DNA from: Pyrocephalus nanus
Lineage: Eukaryota; Chordata; Aves; Passeriformes; Tyrannidae
Direction of reading: 5' to 3'
Length of the DNA stretch: 64,000 nt
NCBI GenBank assembly: GCA_038380795.1
Contig: CM076259.1
Location: 96,769,739 to 96,833,738 of the forward strand
Made by a program: the position numbers and the translations under genes. Shown here piece by piece: positions 46,038 to 55,604 of the stretch. Positions within the stretch are counted from its first letter, which is position 1. Each line of letters starts with the position of its first letter. The notes under the pieces are model-generated. The model was not told the DNA's origin. It did no database searches and saw nothing but the letters and a program-made list of their open reading frames with translations.

Positions 46038-46228
46038 TGTCCTGGTTCTGGCCAGAACAGGGTTGACTTTTGCAGCAGCCAGGAGGGGCGTGGCCAGGAC
46101 CCTGAGATTTTTCCATACCACCTCATGGCATGTGCAGGAGGAAGGGGCCCCGCCTGGTCAGGTAACAAGGCAGAGTGGTTGGGGTATTGCCATATTCCCC
46201 AATTTAGTGTTCCCATTGAAACACTAAG
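46038..46228 (+). mobile_element. LTR fragment (+), left arm of an inverted LTR pair
   Basis: This begins exactly at TGTCCTGGTTCTGGCCAGAA and proceeds through 'cagcagccaggaggggcgtg', 'ccaggaccctgag', 'ttccatacc' and 'ggggtattgccatattcccc'. These are the 5' portion of an LTR family I know from bird genomes, with the terminal TG intact. It then breaks off within the U3 part at about 46218-46228, where the sequence switches to the opposite orientation of the same family. No promoter, polyadenylation or 3' half remains on this arm. The left flank is GCAGG (46033-46037). Open frames 45952-46227 and 46125-46322 are accidental. Confidence 0.75.
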
Positions 46229-46556
46229 AACCATGTGCCACTCGCTCACTCCCCACTCCCCCTTTGGTGTGCTGGACAGGAGAACTGGAGGCACAAAAGG
46301 CAAAGATAACAAGTTGAGATAAGAACATTTTAATGGAAAGAGCAATGAGATAAGAAAATGAACAATAACAGTAACAATATTAATAACAGAACACAGAACC
46401 ACACAGAATTCTACAATACCCTGACCACTCTAACACGCTACCTGCCCCACCACCCCCTGCACATGACCTGAGGAAGTATGGAATAAACTCAGGGTCCTGG
46501 CCTTGCCCCACCTGGCTGCTGCAAAGATTAACCCTGTCCTGGTAAGAACAAGGACA
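46229..46556 (-). mobile_element. LTR (minus), right arm of an inverted LTR pair
   Basis: Reading from 46556 on the minus strand, the sequence starts TGTCCTTGTTCTTACCAGGA and repeats the same ordered blocks as the left arm: 'cagcagccaggtggggc', 'ccaggaccctgag', 'ttccatac', 'catgtgcagg' and 'ggtattg'. It then goes on through an AT-rich middle with 'cattaaaatgttc' to 'gagtgagcgagtgg', which corresponds to the right part of the LTR. It lacks the last ~25-30 bases of a full LTR. The first ~110 bases of the two arms align with roughly four in five bases identical by eye. The right flank is TCAGG (46557-46561), against GCAGG on the left, consistent with one decayed 5-bp target-site duplication around the whole pair. 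No retroviral genes are present. Confidence 0.72.
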
Positions 46557-46564
46557 TCAGGTTG

Positions 46565-47454
46565 AACAGAGAAGATGACAGGAAAGTCCTGCTTATCAAA
46601 ACTGATTTCCTTTTGTGACAAGGTAACACCCCTAATTGATCAAGGGAAGCCAGTTGATGTATTCTTTTTGGATTTCAGCTCTCTCACGGGATCCTTCTGG
46701 ACAAAATTCTGGCACACATGTGATGGGTGAGCAATTGGCCCACAGGTGCAGCACTGAGAGTAATAGTGAATGGGGGAACATCAGACTAGTGACCTGTCAC
46801 TAGCAGGATTCTTCAGGGCTCCATCCAAGGCCCCGTGCTCTTCAATGTCTTCATAAATTACTTGGACAAGTTTACAGGTGACACAAAACCTGGAGGAGCT
46901 GTTGACTCCCTCAAAGGCAGGGAGGCCTTGCAGAGAGACCTCGACAAATTAGAGGGATGAGCAATCACCAGTCATATAAAGTTCAATAGAGAAAGTGCCG
47001 GATTTTGCATCTGGGATGGGGGAACCCTGGATGTTTGTGCAGACTGGAGAATGAGATGTTGGAAAGCAGTGCCACAAAAAGCGACCTGGGAGTCCTGGTC
47101 GATGGCAAGTTGATTATGAACCAGCAGTGCCCTGGCAGCCAACCGTGTCCTGGGGGGCATCAGTCAAACACATGGCCAGTGGGTTGAGTGAGGGAATTGT
47201 CCCGCTCTGCTCTGCACTGTTGTGGCCTCACCTTGAATATTGTGGCCGTTTTGGGCACCACAATATGAGAAAGATATAAAGCTATTAGCATCAAAAGGAG
47301 ACAATGAAGATGGTGAAGGGCCTTGAGGGGAAGCCCTCTGAGGAGTGGCTGAGGTCATTTGGTCCGTTCAGCCTGGGGGAGACTGAGGGGAGACCTCACT
47401 GCAGTCTAACACTTCCTAGTGAGGGGAAGAGGTGGGGCAGGCATTGATCTCTTT
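46565..47454 (+). mobile_element. CR1 LINE (+), 5' piece of a copy split by a nested insertion
   Basis: The piece begins within the CR1 reverse-transcriptase palm: SCLSKLISFCDKVTPLIDQG and VDVFFLDFS are readable at about 46591-46680. Next come 'tccatccaaggccccgtgct' (GSIQGPVLF), a DDTKLGG-type block that has lost its catalytic aspartates (about 46876-46905), and 'tggccgttttgggcaccaca'. It continues to 'gcaggcattgatct', where it is cut by a minus-strand CR1. The copy resumes at 47813. Its start lies only a few bases beyond the right end of the inverted LTR pair. Frameshifts and stops abolish coding. Confidence 0.93.
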
Positions 47455-47788
47455 TCATAGAATCATAGAATCAGCCAGGTTGGAAAGGACCTCTGAGATC
47501 ATCAAGTCCAACCCCTGATCCACTATCACCAGTTACTAGACTACGGCACTAAGTGTCACATCCAGTCTCTTCTTAAATACCTCCAGGAATGGAGAATCAA
47601 CCACATTCCTGGGCAGCCCGTTCCAATGCCTGATTACCCTCTCTGTAAAGAGTTTCTTCCTAATATCTAACCTAAACCTCCCCTGACAGAGCTTAAGACT
47701 GTGTCCTCTTGTCTAACTGGTAGTTGCCTGGGAGAAGAGACCAACCCCTACCTGGCTAAAACCTCCTTTTAGGTAGTTGTAGAGAGTT
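47455..47788 (-). mobile_element. Young CR1 LINE (minus) inserted into an older CR1
   Basis: The left end is a clean double tail complement ('tcatagaatcatagaatca') and 'aggttggaaaggacctctga'. It is followed in order by 'ggcagcccgttccaatgcct', 'gtttcttcctaatatctaac' and 'tgtcctcttgtc', ending near 'ggtagttgtagagagtt'. All the terminal CR1 3' blocks are present and little mutated, so it is a 5'-truncated copy of about 335 bases. It splits the surrounding plus-strand CR1, proving that it inserted later. About 20 bases of A-rich filler (47789-47812) follow before the host copy resumes. There is no obvious long target-site duplication. Confidence 0.95.
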
Positions 47789-47812
47789 AAAAAACAAAGA
47801 ACAATGCAACAA

Positions 47813-48135
47813 TTTCTGTGGTGAACAGTAACAGGACCCCAAGGAATGGCCTGGAGTTGTGTCAGGGGAGGTTTAGGTTGGATATTAGAAAATGGTGCTT
47901 CATCTGGAGGGTGGTTGGGCACTGGAACAGGCTCCCCAAGGCAGCTGTCACAGCACCAAGCCTGACAGAGCTCAAGAATGGATTTGGATGATCATCATTT
48001 AGATGATACTCTCAGGCACATGGTGTGACTGTTGGAGATGGTTCTCTGCAGGGCCAGGAGTTGGACTTGATGATACTTGTGGGTCTGTTACAATTCAGCA
48101 TTGTCTGTTATTCTGTGATTCTGTGATTCTGTGAT
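47813..48135 (+). mobile_element. CR1 LINE (+), 3' piece of the split copy
   Basis: The host CR1 resumes at 'tctgtggtgaacagtaacag' and carries on without loss through 'caggggaggtttaggttgga' and 'gggcactggaacaggctccc'. It passes 'ctcaggcacatggtgtgac' and 'gggccaggagttggacttga', and finishes in an ATTCTGTG tail repeated three to four times (48110-48135). The ATTCTGTG form and the 'caggcacatggtgtgac' block mark a different CR1 subfamily from the ATTCTATG copies at 35.1 kb and 47.5 kb. With the 5' piece it makes a ~1.2 kb element after removing the insertion. Confidence 0.94.
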
Positions 48136-48764
48136 AGTAATCTTTTAACCATAGTAAACCCAAAATACAATACCTAAAAGACCATAACAACTCCCTTATG
48201 TGTTTTTGTAGCACACCTATTCCAGTTCAGTTTTATCTGCAATATATCTATATTGTAGGATGATTCCTAATACTCATCTGTACAAGGAATGACACAGTAT
48301 TGCACCAACTATATATAGTAAATATAAAGTGTTAAATGTTAAAACTATATTTTTTTCTAACATACCCTGGCATAAATATTTGTCTTTAAATGAAGGCAGT
48401 GAGATAGAGATAACTGAGCTTTTGAAATCATACATAATAAAAAATGTTGTTCAACTAATGATTAGCTTACACTACTGAAAACACAGTAGAGAGAGTCTGC
48501 TGTCCTTTTATATGAAAAAATAATACAACAACCTTCTTTTATCCGTTGTCTATATCTCTCACATGTGACTGAAGTCTTAGGGGAATAATTGATCATGGGG
48601 TGGAATTTTTAAATCTCTCTCTAACACCCCTAATATTATGGCTTCTGGTATCAATATATTAGCCTAAGAGGATAGATTTTGAATGTTAAAATATGACTTT
48701 TAATACACATATACACACACTGATTGATTGCATATATATCCAAGTACATATGTATAATATTTGG
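48136..48764. other. AT-rich spacer, nothing recognised
   Basis: I see no element or exon between the CR1 tail and the microsatellite. Confidence 0.5.
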
Positions 48765-48852
48765 AGATAGGTAGATAGATAGATAGATAGACATATGTGT
48801 GTATATGTATATATACACACACACACACGTACACACACGTACACACACACAC
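48765..48852 (+). repeat. Compound microsatellite (GATA)n-(TG/TA)n-(CA)n
   Basis: A run of about six GATA units (48765-48790) passes through a TATG/TATA transition into CA repeats interrupted twice by CGTA (48814-48852). It generates artificial Tyr/Ile- or Thr/His-rich open frames on both strands. Such compound arrays are usually polymorphic in length. Confidence 0.93.
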
Positions 48853-48859
48853 TTGCATG

Positions 48860-49604
48860 GATGGATTAAATTTTTGTTTCAGGCTTTTGGCTGGACAACA
48901 GCTTGGGATTCCATTTCAGAAAGGAAAACAGCTGAGGATCAAAGGTGCTTTTAAGAAAATAAAACCTACAGGTCAAATGGGCACACTTGGAGCACAAAGA
49001 ATGTTAAGGAAAAGAGCAGAGATGAAGAACTGCTTGTTTTCAGTCGTATGTCTGATGAACCCAAAGCTTAGGAACAACTACAGAGAGTGGATATTGGAAG
49101 TTATATTTATATATGTAGATTTTGTTTTATCTGCCTGTATGTTATGTACAGAGTATATACAGAGTTCATTATGGATTAAAATTATTACCAATTGGAGTAT
49201 TAAATTATATTTGCCACACTTCAAATAAGACAGAATATTCTAGAAGTGGATCTAACATTTTAAGCATGCTCACTGAACGTATGGCAGCAGTTGTTATAAT
49301 TAATGCACCAGTACAAAATTCAAATTCATTCCATCATGCTGGAAGAAAGAAGTCCCATTTTAACGAAATGGCCATTAAGTTTCAAGGGTTTGCACACACT
49401 CAGAGTGTAGAGCCCTCAGACTTGAAAACATTTACAAGGCAAATCATAGAGCAAAAAGGCAATAGAGAGTCTCTGCAACAGATAGATCTAGAAAATTTTG
49501 ATGGATGTTCAAATAGTATAAGGTTTTGCTTGGAGAAATGTCTAGATAACATGGAACAATGTAAACAGAAATTAAAACTTAGTGCTATGGATAATGAAAC
49601 ATAG
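48860..49604 (+). other. Two overlapping long open frames of unknown meaning
   Basis: Two plus-strand frames overlap here. One runs to 49228 (143 codons from its first ATG inside the microsatellite at 48797). The other, 49122-49604, has 160 codons. The second is the longest open frame in the window. Its part from about residue 46 on is hydrophilic and of ordinary protein-like composition, with a Cys/Lys-rich end (FCLEKCLDNMEQCKQ). I recognise no domain, signal peptide or family. A rough estimate from the base composition gives well under one frame of this length expected by chance in the window, so it is mildly unusual. It could be a decayed coding exon, a transposon ORF remnant or chance. 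No splice signals or promoter support a gene. Confidence 0.2.
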
Positions 49605-50424
49605 CATGTTTTGAACTACTCAGATAAGTGTTTACTGTAGGTTGCTGGAATGATGTAATAATGGGGCCTAAAGGGCAAATTATTGAGTAAGAAAGGCTGG
49701 AAATCTGTCTTTCGGATAGACAAAATTGAGATGAGTTTTATTCTGAGATAGGATTTCTGCGTCGTCTGTCTCCCATAAAACTGCTAATGAAAGTTCTAGT
49801 TGCTATTTTTCTCATTACCATAAACTTAATAGGAAATAGGTAGTTTCCATTACTTCATTTCAGTAACAACAGTCATTGAAAAGCTACAGATTGCAATGAC
49901 TTTGAATCTATTCATTTAGTTGAGATCTGAACAACTGACTAGACCCCTAAGAAAGGAAAATTGCAATGTATATCTTAATCATTCATTTCTCATGATGACT
50001 CCTCTGATTTTAAAACCCGGCTTCAGCTAAAATTGGCACATTTCCCACTAAATGAAAATACGTTGCATCAGTTAGGCTGATTTCTGCAAAAGAACAATGT
50101 ATGTTTCTCTGATTGGCCCACTCTCAACTTCTAATATTTGGCAATACTCGAAGAGCTACATTTACAATAAACATTTTGACAAGTGCTAAGAGGCAGTCAT
50201 GAAATTTCTTCCAAATGCCTTATCGGGTGCACACATCTGGTCATGGAGAGTGCATTGTATAGAGATAGTTCCGTAAACATTATTCGTCCACATGCAACAG
50301 TGTCTGGCAGACCATATAGGTAAAGCTGTGCAAACACTGAGAGCATAGCCCAACTGCTGCAGCTGTCTCTGTGAAAACTGAAAAACAATCTGATCAAAAA
50401 ATAGGGACAAGTCAGCAGCAGATT
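49605..50424. other. AT-rich intergenic DNA, nothing recognised
   Basis: Minus-strand frames of 74 and 85 codons at 50186-50454 overlap the start of the next CR1 and have no known motif. Confidence 0.5.
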
Positions 50425-51036
50425 AGAAGAGCTTGAAAGACAGCAGAGATGCACTTACAGCCCAGAAAGTCAGTCATGTCCCAGGCTGCATCAAAAGAAA
50501 ACTGGACAGCAGGCTCTCTCCCCTCTCCTACATTTCCATGAGTAGTCTCATGGAGTACTGCATCCAGCTCTGGGGCTTCTAACATAGGAAGGGCATGGAA
50601 AAGCTGGAGTGAGTTCAGAGGAGGGACATAAAAATGATCATGAGGGAGGGCTGAGTTGAGGTTGTTAAACGTGGAGAAAAGAAGGCTCTGGAGAGACCTT
50701 ACTGTGGCTTTTCAGTAATTAAACAGGGCTTTTGAAAAAGATGGGGACAAACTTTTTAACAGGGCCTGTTGTAATAGGAAAAGGGATAATGGTTTTAAAC
50801 TAAATGAGCATTGATATAGATAAAATATAAGAAACTTTTTATAATGAGGGAACTGGAACAGGTTGCCCAAAGAGGTGGTAGATCCCTGAAAACATTCAAG
50901 GTCAGGTTAGATAGGGTTTTTAGCTACCTGATCTAGTGGAAGGCTTTTCTGCTCATTGCAGGAGGATTGGATTAGATGACTTTTAAAGGTTCCTCCCAAC
51001 CAAAATAATTCTATGATTCTATAATGTTTCTATGAT
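50425..51036 (+). mobile_element. CR1 LINE (+), 3' ~600 bases
   Basis: The copy enters at 'gatgcacttacagcccagaa', the CALAAQKANRVLGCIKR-type block, then 'ggctgcatcaaaagaaaact'. A decayed LMEYCIQLWG version of the PHLEYCVQLW motif follows at about 50550-50578. It has 'ttcagaggagggacataaaa', 'gaactggaacaggttgccca', 'gattggattagatgactttt' and a tail at 51004-51036 with ATTCTATG twice and variants after it. Stops and indels are frequent. It is a dead, moderately old insertion. Confidence 0.93.
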
Positions 51037-51464
51037 GCAAATGCACCCCACAGATCTCTTCTCCATGAAAACCCGGTCTCAAGTGAGAACTCTAATATGT
51101 TCTACCGAATGGTACTGATGATGTGGCACAGCAAATGAAAAATGGATCTAGGAATAAGCTATTTAATTTCAGCAGTGCTAGTTCCAAGTTCTGGAACTTG
51201 ATCTGTACTGCTAAATAATCAGAATCCCTAGTATGTCCCGTGTACATTTTTGTCCTTCACATTTTTCTCTCAAACCATTCCTAGGACTAGACAAGATCTG
51301 TTGTGGGTTAGAAGCCATTAACAACAAAATTTGGATGCAGCCTCCTACAAGGCTGTTTAACATTACAAATCTGGTGTGTTCCATATCAGCTGCCCACATC
51401 TGTCCTCAGTACATGAGTACAGTCCTCAACATATTTAATGCCCAATATAGAAACAGACTTTGCA
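51037..51464. other. Spacer between CR1 copies, nothing recognised
   Basis: An 88-codon plus-strand frame at 51233-51499 overlaps a minus frame of 62 codons. Neither has a recognised motif. Confidence 0.45.
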
Positions 51465-51691
51465 ATAGAAAAAGCTTGCTGCAGGGAGATTCTGATTAGA
51501 TAAAAGGAAAACTTCTTTTTACCAGTCAAACATCAGCACAAGTTACTCAGAGAAGCTAAGGGGTCTGCATCCTTGGAGGTCTTCAAGATTTAAAAAACCC
51601 TGAACAACTTGATCTTCTTTGAGAGAGGAATAGAATTAAATGATGTCCAGAGCTTCCTTACAACATAAATTGTTCTGTGATTTTGTGATTC
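51465..51691 (+). mobile_element. CR1 LINE (+), degraded 3' fragment
   Basis: The last ~220 bases of a CR1 are recognisable from 'gataaaaggaaaacttcttt', 'agttactcagagaagctaag', 'tccttggaggtcttcaagat', 'cttccttacaacataaattg' and a tail 'ttctgtgattttgtgattc'. The copy is more diverged than its neighbour at 50.4-51.0 kb, and its tail is of the ATTCTGTG type. The start is approximate. Confidence 0.82.
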
Positions 51692-54600
51692 ATGTTCTAA
51701 TTCAAAATCCACACTAGTCTGTGCACACAGGTATGGATAATTTCATCCAACAAAAATTATTATTTCTTAAACTGGCACTGTGAATCAGATGGATTGATTT
51801 TACATTCATTTTATGAGAGTGATTCACATAATTTAAGTCCCAAACAGGACCATTGTTGAACGATGACATGAGCATCATGTCACATGAGATAAACAATAAA
51901 AGTTAGTGTATTAACTTAACAGGCACATCCAATCAATACATTAATTACATCTGGCAAAAGTGTGTGAAAAGGCATGAAAAAAACATTAAATCCAGAATGC
52001 AGCTGAAGAGGATCTTAACAGCTAGTCCATAACAACCAGTTCACAAGATCTCTACCAGTAGAAAAGAGGCCTGCACAAACAGTATCTTGGGCATGCATGA
52101 AATTTTGTATGTACATTTTTTTAGTTTTTTAAAATTGTGACTTAAATTAGATTGGTATCTTAGGGTCTTCATTTTACTGAGCAGAGTTTTCAAAAGTCCT
52201 GAAATATCTCAGTAAAGGGATGACCCATTTTCAAAAGTAACTAACTCATCTAAGAAGTATTTCCCATTGGAAGTCAAAATGGCCATTAGTTTATGTGTTG
52301 TATGTAACACAACTTCACATGTGTGTCCATGTGTATTTTCCCGTACCAGATTCATCCCCATGAATTTGTACAAAAAGATTACATATGAATTCCCTTTGAT
52401 GGTAAAGATAATATAAAGATAAAAAATATATATATTGTAGAGATCTAAACCCAAACATTCATTGCCAAATTCACGCAACTTGAACAAATATAATGAAAAT
52501 GACAGATACTGTCTTGAAATGGTATGTCTTGAAATGAGCTTTCTTTCATGCAGATTTTATTATTTTTTTTTACATGACATAATTAAAAACATAGAAATAT
52601 TGAAGCAAAATTTATATTCCTTATATTAAATTTATTGCCACCACTTGCTAGACTCAGATCAAATCAAATTATATTATAAATTGTCCTTACCAATGGATCA
52701 TTTACAAAGTGTACAAAAGTTATTAATGATCATATCACTTCATGCTTATATAGACCTTACTCACATGGATCACCGGTAAAATAAACTACAACAGGAGCTG
52801 CATCAGTGCTTCTATGACATTCTTAATCTACAACTTTGCAAATGAACCAAGTTCACATACTAGTGACAAGCATGTTTTTCAATACTGACACTGTCAATCA
52901 CTAAAAAAACCAAAACATAAATTATTTTATGGAGTATTGACCTCAGTGATTTCCTTCCTAATATAAAGACATTTGCAAACAAGATTCCACACACAGGAGA
53001 TTCAAAAGCTGAATAGTTAAAGAAGTATTTCTTTCCCAATTTGATGTAGGAGAAGGAATATGCAATCAGCTAAAACAGAGACCTAAAGACTGTGGGTTTA
53101 GTAGGAACTGCTTTCTCCTTTTACTTTATTTAAGCATTTAGTTAATCACATCCTACAATTTCCCTTCCTGAAATTATACCCCTAGATTGGTGTTGTCCCA
53201 CAATGCTAATCTTTCAGCATGTTCTGCTTCTGTTCTTTCAATCTTTCTTTTAGTATTTATTTCGACTTCAATAAGGTTAGGAAAGGCATTACGGTACCTA
53301 ATCAATGGGTCTCATTCCTGGTATTTCACAAGTCACCAGGAGTTAATAATAAAAATTGTGACCCTTAGTAAATATTTACTAAATGTATTATTCTCAAAAA
53401 TAGGAACTTTAACCCTCCTTTTGAAAGTGCTATCTTTTCAATACATGCCTACAACCACCTTGACATAGTTAGTACAATAAAACACAGCCCTTCAGGAGAA
53501 ACACTGGAAAGGTTGTTTCACCAGCAACAAAAAGCTGGCAAAAAAAGGTGCTTTGTAGAAAAATTAAACAAACATAGAAGAAAGGAAAATTACTGTATCA
53601 CCAAAATCTTAAATAGTGTATTTTTTATATGTAAGAATATGAATAAGAAAAATGCATCTGCTAAATTAGGTATGAAATCCATAGGTTTCATACAGACTTC
53701 CAAATTCTAGTCTATAGGTTAAACCTGATCATTTTCTTCCCCACGCTTTGATTGTAGAGCTTTAGAAAAGTATTATGCTGCCAAAGAGGATTAAACTGGA
53801 TTTGAGATCCACGATGGTCCTATTATTTCAGGCATTTAGAAACAGCCTTTTGTTTTCGTTCAGCATTAAGCAAACTGACAACCTTCAACTTACCCTTCCT
53901 GCTGTGGTACACTGTGTAATGTCTGTAGTCTGCTTAGCAGGGACCGATTTTCATTTTCAGTGTTGCAGAGAAAGACTATGAACATTTAGCTAAAGCTTAT
54001 GTAAAATATAGCTTAGTCTATCCAGAAATGTTAATCTTGGCCCCAATCCAGCAGAGCTCTTAATATTCTCATTACACTCAACAGAAGAATTCAAAATCAA
54101 ACATATAGCTAAGTATGAAGCCAGTTCAAGGTTTTCAACTTTATCTGTGTTATAACATTGAAAATGTACGAACAAAATAAAAGTGAATATTATAAATCAG
54201 GAAGGGTACAAGAAACATTTCTGAGGTTAGGCTGAAAAAAAAAGAATAGATGAGTTTAATTTTTTATTCTAATTAATATAACTTCAATATAGACTCAAAC
54301 TAGAGCTAGTTATATACTACTGATACTGATCTTTGTGTGAAATTTTTCATCTGGAGAATCGGATAGTTTCCAGTGGATAATACCAGGCTAAAGTTCTCTC
54401 CAGATACCTCTGTACTGTATTAAAATGGGCCAAAGACTGAGGTCAGCACTGGACCATATCATCCTTACTACCTAATTGTTAACAGCACTTCCTGGCTCCT
54501 TTTTTTGGAATACTCCAGCTTGCTTTCTCCAAGACAAATTTCTTACAGAGGTGTCCAGCCCTAAGCACTGTGGACCACAGCCAGCTGGCAGCAGTCAGCC

Positions 54601-55585
54601 TTTCAGCAAAAGATCAATCCCTGGACTTTTATTTAGCAATATAGATGGAACTTCAGCTTCCATGGTTGGGAAATAGCTCAGTAAATTAAGCTCCCTTTGC
54701 AAGGTGCCTTGCTAAAGATCACATCTCCCTTTTCCCAATTTTTTGTCTTTATTGTCTCTCTTCTGTTGCAAACATTGTGAAATCTTTTTAACTCTATATA
54801 ACCCAGTCTATTTAACTCTTTATAACTCAGTCTCTCTGTCTTTCTATAGCTCAAAGAGGCTATCATTCCTCTCCCTCTGGTTTGATAGAGCTCCTGAAAA
54901 TCTTGCAGAGAAAAAGACTGAAAAGGCTTAGGTTTCAAGTAGTTCTTTCTCTAATTTAGGGGGTTACATAACCAAAACTTAAATTTAGAAATTTTATGGT
55001 ATCTCAGAGGTTTTTTCGTTCTCCCTGTGTTTTACTTGGCTGACTCTCAAAAGTATAAATCAGATCATTTCACCAGAAAAAAATGTTTCAGTTTGTTAAA
55101 TTTTGTTTTTTGTTGCATTCTGTAGTGCCAGTAAAGTCTTATCAAATGGTTAATGACCAACTGAATGACAGAATAAATTTTCATATTCTTGTAGTGGTTT
55201 GGAGCACTTGAAACATGGCCAAACAATAGGCAGGAAAATAAATCCAAACCAAGAAGATAAACCTCCTTGGATGTCCTGATGAGATGCAACATAATTTCCT
55301 TTAAGATATTTCCAATTATCATATATTAGCTCCCTCAGCCCATTAGAAACACATGTATATATATTCAGTTTTTCTTGTGACTTGTACTGAAAATAAAGCC
55401 ACTCCCTACATACAACTGCACTCTAAGCTGTGTAGTTATGAAATTTGTGAACAGATTTTGCTGTGATTTTGGACACAAATTATTTTTGACTGTGCACAGG
55501 GAGTAAATATCCTCTTGGATTGTTTATAATTGGAAAAATAGTTTGAAGAGCAATGAGTATACTGGGGAATATCTGACATGTCCAA
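51692..55585. other. AT-rich intergenic DNA, nothing recognised
   Basis: No mobile element or exon is recognised. Open frames reach 93 codons (53187-53468, plus) without a known motif. A short tandem duplication lies at 54787-54834 and is listed separately. Confidence 0.5.
54787..54834 (+). repeat. 24-bp tandem duplication
   Basis: Two adjacent 24-base units, both starting 'tttaactct' and ending 'cagtct' plus one base, differ at only a few positions. A third, poorer copy may follow. Pyrimidine-rich sequence surrounds them. Confidence 0.7.
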
Positions 55586-55604
55586 GGGGGGGGGGGGGGG
55601 GGGG
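55586..55604 (+). repeat. G19 homopolymer
   Basis: Nineteen consecutive guanines follow 'catgtccaa'. Such tracts can form G-quadruplexes and are prone to sequencing and assembly length error. The tract is not inside a recognised element. Confidence 0.9.

Noticed and set aside
46025..46402. 125-codon minus-strand frame and overlapping plus frames across the LTR pair
   Set aside because: The frames arise from GC-rich LTR sequence and cross the inverted junction. They contain no retroviral protein motif.
48651..48848. Repetitive Tyr/Ile-rich 65-codon frame on the minus strand
   Set aside because: It is translation of the GATA/CA microsatellite, not a gene.
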